Part shown: positions 1 to 12,790 of the stretch, piece after piece
How positions within the stretch are numbered: position 1 is the first letter of the stretch
Layout of the letters: every line of letters begins with the position of its first letter
DNA from: Macrostomum hystrix
Taxonomy: Eukaryota > Platyhelminthes > Macrostomidae
Reading direction: 5' to 3'
Assembly (NCBI GenBank): GCA_950097015.1
Contig: CATNEN010000033.1
Span: 1,054,001 to 1,118,000, forward strand
DNA: 64,000 nucleotides
Program-made: the position numbers and the translations under genes
Notes under the pieces: generated by a model
Seen by the model: the letters and a program-made list of their open reading frames with translations, nothing else
Database searches by the model: none
Told to the model about the DNA's origin: nothing

Positions 1-2
1 GG

Positions 3-2764
<2,762 letters not shown>

Positions 2765-3320
2765 GCTGCAGATCATTTGCTTTGTTAATAGCAATGCACA
2801 GTGTGACTATTGACTGCTTGGATGAAATCTTCCTACCTTAGATAACCGCGAGGAGTTTTGAATGCTACTTTTTGTATCTCGCTTTTCTACCCTGCCTTGC
2901 TTTCCTCTGCATGAAGCGCCAGTCTGTCCAGATTGATTCCGGCCATGGACTAACAGAAATTCACAGACTATTTTGCGACTATTTTTCTATCGTGATCTAG
3001 TTTCTAAAATCTATGTGTATTCCGATGTACATTTCGTGTGGATTCCGTTTTGCGCGACTTTTTGCCCCCTTAAGAGTTTGATAAATAAAGAAATAAAAAC
3101 TTCTGATAATTTTTCCGAATGCTCAAGATAAATGTTGTCCCATGATTTCGCGGGCCGCACGGCCATTAGAATCGTCAGTGTTTGCCGGCGAATTTAGTCT
3201 ATGGCATTCTTCAATAAGAGTAAAATATTGTAACGGAAACAAATTAACAGTATATTAATCAACAACACAAAAGTACATGTTGAAACATTAGTTGTTATTC
3301 ATAGTTCAATAATTAACGAG
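2765..3320 (+). other. 3' UTR and intergenic spacer of the HERC gene
   Basis: The sequence after the stop is AT-rich and has two overlapping-spaced AATAAA signals at 3084-3089 and 3092-3097, which probably end the transcript. Nothing else is recognisable up to the inverted-repeat element. Confidence 0.5.
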
Positions 3321-4158
3321 TATAGCTTTTTGCTAATGAATTCAGCCTATCTGCAAAACATTTCAGCCAGCCAGGGCCAGCCCATTGAGTGGAAGCCAGA
3401 ATTCCCCATAGACAACTGGCTCATCCCGCAGAACTTTTTGCAAATCAATTCAGCCTATCCGCAAAACCTTTCAGCCAGTCAACTTAACGTTGTTTGTCGC
3501 AGTGGCAGTCCCCCATAGAACTCCAGTGAGAAAAGTTACGTAGGGTGCTTTCTGCCATAGACAACTTGCTTCTGCTACCCACAAAGCCGCAAAACCTTTC
3601 ATTACTCAACCTTACTCTCCATTTCTCAACCCTGCTGAGTGCGCCGGTTCATGCGTCAAGGCTGCAGTCAAGCGAACTCTGTCGGCTCCCAATATGCAGC
3701 AGGAGATTGCAAATGGGCCAGCTGCGGCAAATCTGACTCTGCATGCTTGGCGAATGCTCATTCTCAAACGGGAGGTGGAGGCTGCACTGCCGGTGATTAC
3801 CAGGGAGAAATGCATGCAGTGGAGCCATCACACCACTCGCTACTACGGACGGTGCTTGAACCGCGAAGACATTCTTTTCTAATTTTGCTATAATTCATGA
3901 ACTCAAGAACTTACCAATTGTTTTTATATTTTTCAATGTTGGAGCCCATGTTACATAGTTACAGAGTTACAGAGTTATTTTGTATTGGTTTGCATGCAGT
4001 TAAAAATTGGCATTGGACGAATTATATTGCAGATTGGCTGAATTGTTCTGCGGGATGAGCCAGTTGTCTATGGGGAATTCTGGCTTCCACTCAATGGGCT
4101 GGCCCTGGCTGGCTGAAAGCTTTTGCAGATAGGCTGAATTCATTTGCAAAAAGCTATA
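3321..4158. mobile_element. Non-autonomous DNA element with 114-bp terminal inverted repeats
   Basis: Bases 3321-3434 and 4045-4158 are near-perfect inverted copies of each other. Both begin TATAGCTTTTTGC on their outer edge and share blocks such as CCATAGACAACTGGCTCATC. The element is 838 bp and its interior has no convincing coding sequence. Part of the arm (GCAAAACCTTTCAGCCAG) is also repeated directly just inside the left arm. No clear target-site duplication is visible. The right arm ends 28 bp from the stop codon of the recombinase pseudogene, so the two may belong to one composite element. Confidence 0.75.
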
Positions 4159-4185
4159 ATACGTCATCAGCTAAGCCATCCAATG

Positions 4186-5647
4186 TTAAAAGTAGAAGCT
4201 GAGTCGCACTCCATCCTTTTCAAGAACCGCGGTAGGCTTGTCTGCATTAACCGATGGCGTAGCTACAGTCGACGGCACAATGATTGTGGCTCGCTTTGAT
4301 GAGGAGGCAACATCCGACAGAGAATCCGCATTCGGAGCGACGCTAAGCGATTCGGAAATTTGTTGCTTCCGCTTCTCAGAAATTCTGCTGACATAGCGAA
4401 CAACAGCCGCGTCACTCCGATGCCCTGTGAAATGGTCGCCGCATAAAAAATCTATTTAATAATCTGCCAATTAAACACACCAAAATACTACGCACGTACA
4501 CTCGTACCTGTCACAGATTTGATCTCCTGCAAACTGTGTCCGGCTTCCGTCAGGTTAGTAACAACTGTTGCGCTAATGCAATGGTTGGTGTACTCGAACT
4601 GTAGACCAGCGCGCTTTGAGATGCCCTTCATCAATAGTGTGTTCTTTCCCAGAACCTGCTAATGAGAATACCATACTGCCGAATCAGGCCTGACCTTGAT
4701 TGGCTTCGGAAACAAAACATCCGTTCCTGGTGGCAGCTTAGACACGAACAGGTCCACCGCTTCTACTGGACAATTCTGGCCTTGGATACTGAACATTCTT
4801 ATCTGCTTGCTTGTCCTGCACTTGCCACGGTCTTCGGCAGTGATAGTCTTCTCACGACCAGTTTGGATCATGTCAATGCACCTCACATTATTGACCACAG
4901 AGAATTGCAGTGAAGACAACTTCAGATCCCTAATCCATTCACGACCTCGAAATCCGAAATGGTAGACGATATTAAAAAACACTTCATCCTGAAGCCGCAC
5001 TGGATCCCGTCCAGTAAAATATTATTTCAGAAGGGCCATGTCGGAATCCGTGATCGCGCTGAATCCAGGCTGTTCGCCCGAAGTTCGCTCTCGTAGCTGG
5101 CAACTAAGGCGCAGAACACACGAATAGGTTTCGTTGCTCAGCCGGAATACTTCGTTGCCAATGACATCAATGGCGACCCTCAAATCCTTTACAAATCGGT
5201 GAATGCTTGCCCGAAAGCCACGAATCGTATAGGTCTTTGTTCCAAGCGCAGGATTCGCTCGCAGACTAACATACCATAGGCGAAGATAGCCGTCTAAGTA
5301 GCGCAATGGCATGCTCTCGATGTCGTCAGGCAGGTTTTTCTCTCTCGAAGAAATTTCTTGAACCGATCAACGTGATTCTTAGTAGTCGCTACGGTGGATG
5401 GTGACTTGGACGATTGCTCAAGCCGTTTGATGTCCTCTAGCTCTTGCACATCCAAGTCACGATACGAAACTTCCGGATCCCGTAGATCCGTCAGAAATGT
5501 CTCCACCTCATTGAGGTCCAGGATTGGCAGTCCCGACCACTGATCGATCGTCGCCTCGGCGCACTTGGACAATTTAGACATGAAATCCAACTCAGCACTA
5601 TCCAAGCCACTAGTATCGCCAGTGGCAATTCCTTGCAAGTTAATCAT
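4186..5647 (-). pseudogene. Decayed Crypton-type tyrosine recombinase (DUF3504 / KIAA1958-like)
   Basis: Reading 5647 to 4186 gives the N-terminal SAM-like segment (STVATTKNHVDRFKKFLRER), then LDGYLRLWYVSLR, then the catalytic core. The core has the first Arg block (YHFGFRGREW), the HxxR region (YTNHCISATVVT) and the second His box plus Tyr (TGHRSDAAVVRYVS). An 83-bp GT-AG intron (4425-4507) splits TG|HRSD in frame. Signs of decay: a one-base frame break near 5320 in an A-run, in-frame TAA at 5022-5024, in-frame TAG at 4659-4661, and HCIS where the family has H-x-x-R (Arg to Ser). Cryptons integrate through a tyrosine recombinase, and several animal genes derive from them. The frame break alone could be an assembly error; the two stops and the Arg loss argue for a dead copy. 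Confidence 0.78.
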
Positions 5648-5730
5648 TTTCAGGTTAACGCTCCTGAATTATATTCTTTCCCTCCGAATTCTCTCGGCTT
5701 CTTAAAAAAATAGAGTAAAATCTCAGTCTT

Positions 5731-5808
5731 CCATAGACTAAAGTACCGGGCAGGAATGATTTAGACGCGGGCAGGAATGCATTCCGTGCCCGCTACTTTA
5801 GTCTATGG
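5731..5808. repeat. 78-bp foldback (MITE-like) palindrome
   Basis: CCATAGACTAAAGTA at 5731-5745 is an exact inverted match of 5794-5808. The pairing continues with mismatches through GGGCAGGAATG, giving arms of about 28 bp around a short loop. It lies about 80 bp upstream of the recombinase pseudogene. Confidence 0.6.
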
Positions 5809-6174
5809 ATCATGCTTGTGGCGCCCTTGAAATTATGAGACAACACAGCTCTGTCTAAGCGAAGCAGACCGAGGATTCCACTCATTTCGACCCTCAAATC
5901 CGTAGACAGAACTATTAGTTGTGTTATCTGATTCATGATTAAGAAAATTCCATGCTAACATGAGTCGTAAAAGTTCACAAAGAATATTTCAATTTAATCA
6001 TTAGCTCGTCTAAAACCACGAAGACGAATTCGTGGTCCTAAAACAAGGCACGAATGTTAAGTCATATTAGCGCGCAGTTTGCTCCAGAAAACAATTAAAG
6101 TGAAGTGAATATTCATTAGAGTTTCCTGAGGTACTCGTATAATATCCTAATACAATAATTGATTTCACCAGTCC
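5809..6174. other. Spacer, nothing recognised
   Basis: AT-rich single-copy sequence between the foldback repeat and a SINE. No open frame, RNA gene or repeat stood out. Confidence 0.4.
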
Positions 6175-6335
6175 ATGTACATTGGTGGAGCTAATGCTGG
6201 TACCTATTTAACAGCTGAGTACTTTTGAACTGAAGTATTCAGAATTTAGCGTCTTTTTTCGGATTGAGTCAGAAATCGAACCATCGACCTTCAAGTCACG
6301 AGTCCGACGATCAAACCACTAGACTAAAAGCCGTT
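6175..6335 (-). mobile_element. tRNA-derived SINE, family A, copy 1
   Basis: The minus strand reads TAGTCTAGTGGTTTGATCG (A-box-like), then GGTCGATGGTTCGATT (B-box), and continues with the GACGCTAAATTCTGA / CTTCAGTTCA body. The same head and body occur at 12570, 20125 (-) and 49275. The 3' boundary is approximate. Confidence 0.6.
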
Positions 6336-6378
6336 AAAAATCCTAATCAAGGCTGACGAATTCTTATCCAGGATCAAT

Positions 6379-9300
6379 CTAAGCTTTGTCTTCGTCAGTT
6401 GGATACGAGCCGCATGGCCGGTACACAACGCCGTCAAAACCGAACGCCTGCGGGCCAACGACAGCCAGCGATGCGGCCGTGGCCATGCGCGGATGCACCG
6501 GAGCGGTCAGCAGCGCCACCCGGAGTCCGTAGCGGAGCTCATCGGTTGGCACGGGCTCGCCAGTGTCCGCGTCCATCACTATGATGAGGTCGGGCGTGCA
6601 GGCCACCGCCTCAGAGTTGAGCGCGCCGATTAGCTTGGCCAGAAGGAACTCATTCTGAAACTCAACCTCCATGCCGCATTGGTCGCTACTGTCTTGTCCA
6701 CCGCGTCTGTCCTCCATCACAGTCAACGTGCCGCGTGCGAAGCCTCCGCTGGTGACCCGCCGGACATCCGTAATCTTGCCACGCGCTAGCAGCGTGCGGC
6801 CGTTTAGCATCCGGCGAGCTGCCTCCACAGGGTCCGCTTTGGATGCACGCGCTCGCAGGACGCAGTCGCCGAGACGCCATGCCCTGGTGTAGCTTCCGGG
6901 CAGAAGGTGCTGGCTGCACTGTTCGAGTGTCAGCGGAGCGAAGGCGATGCCAACAGCGCAGCCATTGCGGATGCAGATCTCGCGGAAGTGCGTTTCAAGC
7001 TCCTTGGCGGTGTCGCACTGGACAATCACAGCGCCTCGTTCGAATTCGTCTCCAACAGCGGCCGGAGCCACTGGACAGCCGTCGATCATTGGAAGGAACA
7101 TCTGCAGCTCCGGGAATGCCCGGCCCATGCCGTCCATGTCGACAGCAGGCAGGCCAAGCTTGGCCGCCGCTACGAGTGGCTCAACGCTGTTCAGCCCGCC
7201 GATCTCCGCGGAGGCCACGCATACAATGGCCTCGTCTCGTTTGGCACAGCTTTCGTTTGCACTATCGACGAAATGCAGCCGCTTTTCCGGCGCCCTCAGC
7301 CGCAACTCGTCTGCGAGGCCGACAAGGCGGATGGCTGTCGCCGTCTCAACTCCGGCCTGCAGCTTCTCTGCGCAGACGGTCGGTGAGCCCATGAAGGCGG
7401 GCAGAACTGCTCGGGCGTTTTTCCCGTGGCGGTCGATCAGCTGGTCCAGTTTGACGATCCGAGGTCGGTAACCGCGGCGCATTAGGCCCTTCAGTGTTAA
7501 CAGACCAATGTAGGGGCTGCCGCCTCCGCCACAGCCCAGAAGCCCAGCGCCAACGCTCAGACAATAAGAGTCATATTCACTGACGAGCCATTCGCCTTGA
7601 TCGTTGAACTCTCGCGTTGATGGAGCCGGTACATTGTTGTCCATCTCAGAGACATTATCGGCGTCTTTCACGCGCTCCTCTTCCACTGGAGGAGGATCAA
7701 AATCTCCCACAGCGCTCTCGTCCCTGAGAACGGAGTCAGTCTTGCTACTCAGCTGAGCGGCGGCTGCGACATCGAGCTCGCCGATTGCTCGAGCTGTTAC
7801 GCGGGAAGCTCCGCTCGGCACGTAAGGCATCTGCACCTCGTGCAGCTCTGCAAGATGCGTTGATGAGCGCAGCGAGCCCCTCGCCACGGCTGCATTTACC
7901 GCGGCAGCTGAAATCGCAGCCAGCCGTCTTGCGCTCAGTAGGATTAGTCAGGTTTAATGTGGCTTCCACGCTGCCACCAACCTGACAAAGGGCTGCGCCA
8001 ACCGCGTTGGCAATACCGGCATCGGCCGGGATGTGCACCGGCATGCCAGCCAGGGTTCGAGTCCCAGAAAACAGAGCAGCGCCGCCACCAACTAGCACTA
8101 CGGGAATCTGGACGCTTGATACGCGAGCAGAGTCCACAGCAGCCTCGAGTCGAGTCAGCGCAACCGAGTGAGCTGCCACGAGTAGGCTGCTCAGTGAGCG
8201 ATAGTCTGCATCGAAATTCAGTCTGCTGCGGAGTTCAGCAGAGTCACCGACATGTACGTCATTCTGATTGGCCGCAACAGCAGCATCGGTCAAAGTGGGA
8301 ACCTTTCCTCCGAAGACCAGCGCCTCCTCAACCAGTTTGTAGCCCACTGACAGCGGACCGACTCGTGGCGACGCCTCGGTCGTTGGACCAGCGGACACTA
8401 TGGAGCCGCCACCCAGAGCAATGGAAACTACGTCTGGCTGAACGAAGTTGATCGCCACACCGCTCACGCGAACCCTGGCTGCTGCGGGCTTTGGAAAGCC
8501 TCCAACAAGCATGCCGATATCCGTTGTGGTTCCGCCTATGTCGGCCACAATGGCCTCGCTGAGGCCGGTGAGAAATGCGGCGCCGCGCATGCTATTCGTG
8601 GGACCTGAGCCTAGCAGCGAAACCGGTCGATTTAGGCAGTGCGGTGCGGCGGCCACCGTGCCGTCGCTGAGTGTCAGCACCAGTGGGCAGGTCAGGCCGA
8701 CCTCGCCCAACGCCACGTTGAAGGCGCGAATGGCCCTGGTGCACGCCGGCTTCAGGCATTCGTTGAGCACGGCCGCATTCTCACGTTCCAGCAGGCCTAG
8801 CTGGCCCGCCACCTGGTGCGACAGGCTGACGCTCGCTCCGGGCACCGCCTCCTCAATCCAGCGACCGGCCTGCAGCTCCTGGTTAGGCCGCACCGGTGCA
8901 AACACGCCAACCACGGCGAATCGCCGGCAGCCGGCTTCAAGGCTTGCTGCCCTGGCGAATTCCTTCACCTGGCATGATTTCAGATGGATTTTTAAAGGCA
9001 GCATTGCGAGAACTTTTTAGTTGGATACAATTATGTTTGACCATAGACAACCTGGAGCTACTCACCTGCGCTTCGTTTAGAGGGGTGATGGGAGTTTCGC
9101 CATCGTAGTTGTAGCCTCCGTCGGCCAGCAGGTAGCGGCAGCTGACGGCCTTTCGCAGCGCAGCGGGCCAGTCAGCGAAGGGCTCCACGGCGGCTGTACT
9201 GGGACGGCCGAGGCGCACAACGCAGGTTTTGGCAAGGCCGCGGCGCTGCAGCACTGCGTTGATGAGGTGCGTGGTGCCGATGCTGACCAGCCGAACCTGG

Positions 9301-9746
9301 TCCTTGACTTCATCGAGAGAGTCGAGACGCAGGACGGAGCGCAGAGCGTCACGGACGCCACCTGTGACATCTGACGTTGTTGGACACTTGACGCTGCGAA
9401 GGATCTGCGGGACGTTCATGCGGTTCATGGCGTCTTAATCTCCGAGCTCCGAGGGGACCAGGCACGCATCCCCCTGAACTCCTGGGGTGGTTGCTGCCGG
9501 CTTCGAGAGCCAGTCGAGGCAGACTTCATCCCAGATGTGTCAGCCAAGGGTGCCTTGGCTGCGATCCTCGCTGTCTGCGAGTCGCTAAATGATGCACCAG
9601 TGCCAACAGCCCCCCAAAAAAATACTATCATGCTCTGTTTAAATCAATGGCAAACTCACAACTGGTCTACTGCCGCTGTCTGCGCTGCTTGTCAGCAGTA
9701 CGGCATCAGTATTGGTGCCACCGACGTCAATGCCGATGGAGAGCAT
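6379..9746 (-). CDS. Hydantoinase/oxoprolinase A - DUF917 fusion protein, 3 exons
   Basis: Exons: 9746-9660, 9404-9066, and 8968-6379. The start exon encodes MLSIGIDVGGTNTDAVLL, the ATP/phosphate-binding opening of hydantoinase/oxoprolinase subunit A. It joins in phase 0 to ILRSVKCPTTSDVTGGV and SIGTTHLINAVLQRRG. Exon 3 carries the main hydantoinase A domain (ADIGGTTTDIG, ALGGGS) and then a DUF917 domain (GLLGCGGGGSPYIG), ending EDKA-stop. Total is about 1004 codons. The family performs ATP-dependent opening of cyclic amides such as 5-oxoproline or hydantoins; the substrate here is unknown. Exon 3 is 2590 nt and the domain reading shifts by one base near 7930; removing one base gives VNAAVARG in frame and a length divisible by three. 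This one-file fusion is best known from fungi and bacteria, so an ancient transfer is possible. No organelle signal is obvious. Confidence 0.85.
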
Positions 9747-10620
9747 GGCTTTTCGCTTGCAGTTTTTATAGGGCTTGACGAATATTTCGACCCTAGAGCT
9801 TTGCTAGAACTAAACTTTAGTGGTCACTGAAAACTTTAGCTGCCGCATGCTTTTGCTAGCTATTTCCTCTACCCCATTGCGGAGGGCTCGGAGGGGTAGG
9901 GTGGCCCGTGGTAATGTACGTACTGGAGTGTACAGGTAAGTCACACACCCCATGCTTATTTTTAGCTCTTAGATAAGCTTTATTTTATGCTACTTGTGCG
10001 CTTAGTTCGTGCAATCGAGTACAGAGATCGAGTATATAGAGAGAAAACGAGTCGTCACGATTTCATTAGTTTAGCTCCATGTTCCCCTGCTGCTTGCATA
10101 TGTTCCATTTTCTCGATGACTTCAGTGATCTTTTTGCTCATAATTTCCTGTATTTCGTGAAAGCTTGGTGCTCTTTGAAATGCGGAAATGAAGAGCGGGC
10201 AAAGCGCTTATGAAACTGGCAGAAATAATTTCATCAGATTCATTTTTAGGCATGCTAGGCAGTAACTACATTTGTATCCTTACATAAAAGCACTGACAGT
10301 CTATAAAAAGTTGGCAAGTGAAATTATGAATTTTTTTCATCCTGACCATCCTGAACAAATAAACAAACTTCAAATCGTACATTTCCTGCGTACATCATAC
10401 ATGTACAACTGTACTATACCACTAGCAAGCTGCAGTAGTTTTTTTTTTATCTCATATCAGTGATGACATCCAGTTCCTGGATAATTCATGCTCGCTTTCA
10501 ATAGGCTGAGTAATGTTTTTTTAGTCTTGAAAAATGTATTTTTAGAACTGACGCTCGTACATATGCGATTCTATATAAGAGAAGCTTTCGACTTTAGTTC
10601 GGCCCCCTTTTTGTTCCCAG
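9747..10620. other. Intergenic spacer between hydantoinase-like gene and IAP
   Basis: AT-rich sequence with no convincing exon. The two genes are divergent, so it should hold both promoters, but no clear TATA box or other motif could be assigned. The segment just before 10620 ends in a CCCAG that could be a splice acceptor for an IAP 5' UTR exon. Confidence 0.4.
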
Positions 10621-10655
10621 CGATCATCGGCAAGTTTTGCAGCAGAGCCTCATGA

Positions 10656-12323
10656 ATGATACTCGGTAAAGCCATCAGCCGATTCAAAGAGAAACTAGAA
10701 AAATGTAGCGCCGAACACTCGAAGCTTGAAGACGCAACTTCAGCGAGGCGCGAGGCGATCGCTGAGGCCGAGAAGCTCAGCGCCCGAGTACTTTCTGGAG
10801 TTGCACCCGGAGCTCCGCCGACGCCGACTCAACAGACTCGGTCGACCTTCGATCAACAGACTGGTATTGCTGGGAGCCTTCGATACTACACTGGCGGAGT
10901 GGGCGGCACACCCAGACTGCCGCAGCAGTTGAAATTCAATGAAGCCCAGCTGTCCGCAGATTCTCAAGCGTCGGAGATGCGCTCCGAGGCGGCTCGACTA
11001 GCGACCTTCGGGGAGGACAACGAAGCCGCTGCCGAACTGGCCGCAGCAGGCTTCTACTCGAATGGCGGTAACCTTCGCTGCGCCTTCTGCCACGGGCTGC
11101 TTGGACCCAGACTACCTGGCGAGTCCGTCATGACGGCGCACGCGCGCCAGTTTTGCACCTGTCCTTTCGTGCTTCGCATGGACGTCAGAAACGTGCCGAT
11201 CGACGATGATCACTCGACCACGACCCGCTGCCGGTGCCGACCAGCTGTACAGTGCGGCGATCTGGGCAACGTAGCCTGGGATACAGAGGCCACCATGCAA
11301 GCTCGGGGTGGACGCCACAAAGGGCTCGAAACACCGGATGCTGCAGCACTCCTGACCAGCGCCGGGTCCCCGATCGTGTCAGCCAGGGTCGCCTCCGTTG
11401 CAGCAGCACCAGACATCTTGGTCAATCTGGAGACCCTGGAGGCCTGCGCTGCCGACGTACCTCCACTATCACCGGAGCTTCGAGATCTAACAGCTCGACA
11501 ACGCACTTTCGTGCCTGGTTTCAGTGACCTTCCAACGATGCTAACTGACACGCTGGCTGAGGCGGGGTTCTCGGTCTTCAAGATGGGGGCTGTCGCTTGC
11601 TTCAGCTGCGGCCTTTGCTTGCAGCGCTGGCCAGTCCACGAGGACCCCTGGGTGCTGCACGCCACCTGGTCACCCCGATGCGCCCACCTGCTGCTGGCCC
11701 GCGGTGCAGCTTTCGTCTGCGCCACGCGAGCATCGATGCTGACTGTCGTCCGAGTTGCCGCTGATGCTCGCCGTTCTGACATGCCACCTTCAGTGCTCAA
11801 AAACAACCATTTTCAAGACGAAATTTCCGACACGGCCGCTCTGAGTGCGTCAAACTCCGGTGCTGTCCTGCGCTTCCGCAACGGGCCGCGTGACGTCCGC
11901 GCCCGCTTCGACTGGCCGATGCTGCGCGACGCTCAGCGCATCCTCAGCCTCGGTGCGGTCCCCGAGCTCCGTGCGCTAATAGAACTGCAACTCGCGCGCA
12001 CCGGCGCTGATTTCTCCAGCCCGGAGATTCTGCTGGCCTGCGCCCTGCAGCTCCGCGTTGAGCGTTTCTCGCTGGGACTGGAAGCCGAGGATTTCCTGGC
12101 GGAGCAGTTGAGCCGGTTGCGCTCCGCCTGGCCGGCAGAGCCGCCAGCGCTGGCGGAAAACGACGAGCCCTGGCGCTCTTGCAAGGTCTGCCTCGATCGT
12201 CGGGTCGACGTTTTGCTGCGAGACTGCGGCCACCTCTGCTGCTGCAGCCGATGCTGCCGGAGCCTCGTGATCTGTCCGATCTGCCGGTCCGACATCCGGG
12301 CTGAGCTTCTGGTTCGGCTGTAG
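10656..12323 (+). CDS. Inhibitor-of-apoptosis-like protein with two BIR domains and a C-terminal RING
   Basis: A single-exon 555-aa protein. BIR1 (about residues 113-173) and BIR2 (about 283-346) both fit the exact zinc spacing C-x2-C-x16-H-x6-C: C142/C145/H162/C169 and C315/C318/H335/C342. Each contains an AGF motif (AAAGFYS, LAEAGFS). The C-terminal RING (about 509-547) reads CKVCLDRRVD...CGHLCCCSRC...CPICR, the XIAP/cIAP type. Such proteins bind caspases or signalling partners through BIRs and ubiquitinate them through the RING in the cytosol. The BIR cores are divergent outside the zinc ligands, so caspase binding is not assured. The N-terminal 45 residues look coiled-coil forming. A short upstream frame (ATG at 10652, stop ending 10669) overlaps the start and could lower translation. 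AATAAA is at 12406-12411. Confidence 0.88.
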   Translation: MILGKAISRFKEKLEKCSAEHSKLEDATSARREAIAEAEKLSARVLSGVAPGAPPTPTQQTRSTFDQQTGIAGSLRYYTGGVGGTPRLPQQLKFNEAQLSADSQASEMRSEAARLATFGEDNEAAAELAAAGFYSNGGNLRCAFCHGLLGPRLPGESVMTAHARQFCTCPFVLRMDVRNVPIDDDHSTTTRCRCRPAVQCGDLGNVAWDTEATMQARGGRHKGLETPDAAALLTSAGSPIVSARVASVAAAPDILVNLETLEACAADVPPLSPELRDLTARQRTFVPGFSDLPTMLTDTLAEAGFSVFKMGAVACFSCGLCLQRWPVHEDPWVLHATWSPRCAHLLLARGAAFVCATRASMLTVVRVAADARRSDMPPSVLKNNHFQDEISDTAALSASNSGAVLRFRNGPRDVRARFDWPMLRDAQRILSLGAVPELRALIELQLARTGADFSSPEILLACALQLRVERFSLGLEAEDFLAEQLSRLRSAWPAEPPALAENDEPWRSCKVCLDRRVDVLLRDCGHLCCCSRCCRSLVICPICRSDIRAELLVRL

Positions 12324-12569
12324 ACCTGGACCAGAAGTGAGAGACCTGTTGGCGGTCTTCTTTTTCTGAATTTCTTGTGATGGCTCCACAGAATATAAAC
12401 GACTGAATAAAACAGCCAGTGAAAGGCAAGATTGATCTTTTTGTTGCTTTTCTCATAAATACTGACAAGAACTCAGCCCCGTGATTATGATTTAGGTGTA
12501 TTAAGCCAGATCTAAAGAAATGATGTTGAACGTCCCCTGTCCGTGGACTGAACAGCTGGTACACAGTAA
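12324..12569. other. IAP 3' UTR and SINE tail fragment
   Basis: The poly(A) signal at 12406 is followed by spacer. Around 12520-12560 the motif GTCCGTGGACTGAACAGC matches the family A SINE tail seen at 19900 on the other strand, so a truncated SINE probably precedes the next copy. Confidence 0.45.
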
Positions 12570-12790
12570 GGGATTGAACTCTAGTGTCTAGAGCGTTGGA
12601 CTCGTGCACGTCTTGATAGTCGTTGGTTTGATTCCCGACTATACTCGAACAATTAGTGGGACACTTCACTTTTTTATTGCTTCAGTTCACCCTGCTAATC
12701 CTGGTTATTGAGGTTGTTCTGGCGTCCCCCAGTCCATGAACGGCCTTCCACAGCCTTCAGATGCGCCGCGCAATTGCTGCGGCTGTGCAG
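12570..12790 (+). mobile_element. tRNA-derived SINE, family A, copy 2
   Basis: A degenerate tRNA-like head (CTAGTGTCTAGAGCGTTGGA and GTTGGTTTGATTCCCGACT) is followed by TTCAGTTCACCCTGCTAATCC, GCGTCCCCCAGTCCATGAAC and CAGCCTTCAGATGCGCCG. The last two blocks recur in the copy at 19880-20125 and so define a SINE tail longer than the tRNA part. Confidence 0.65.
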
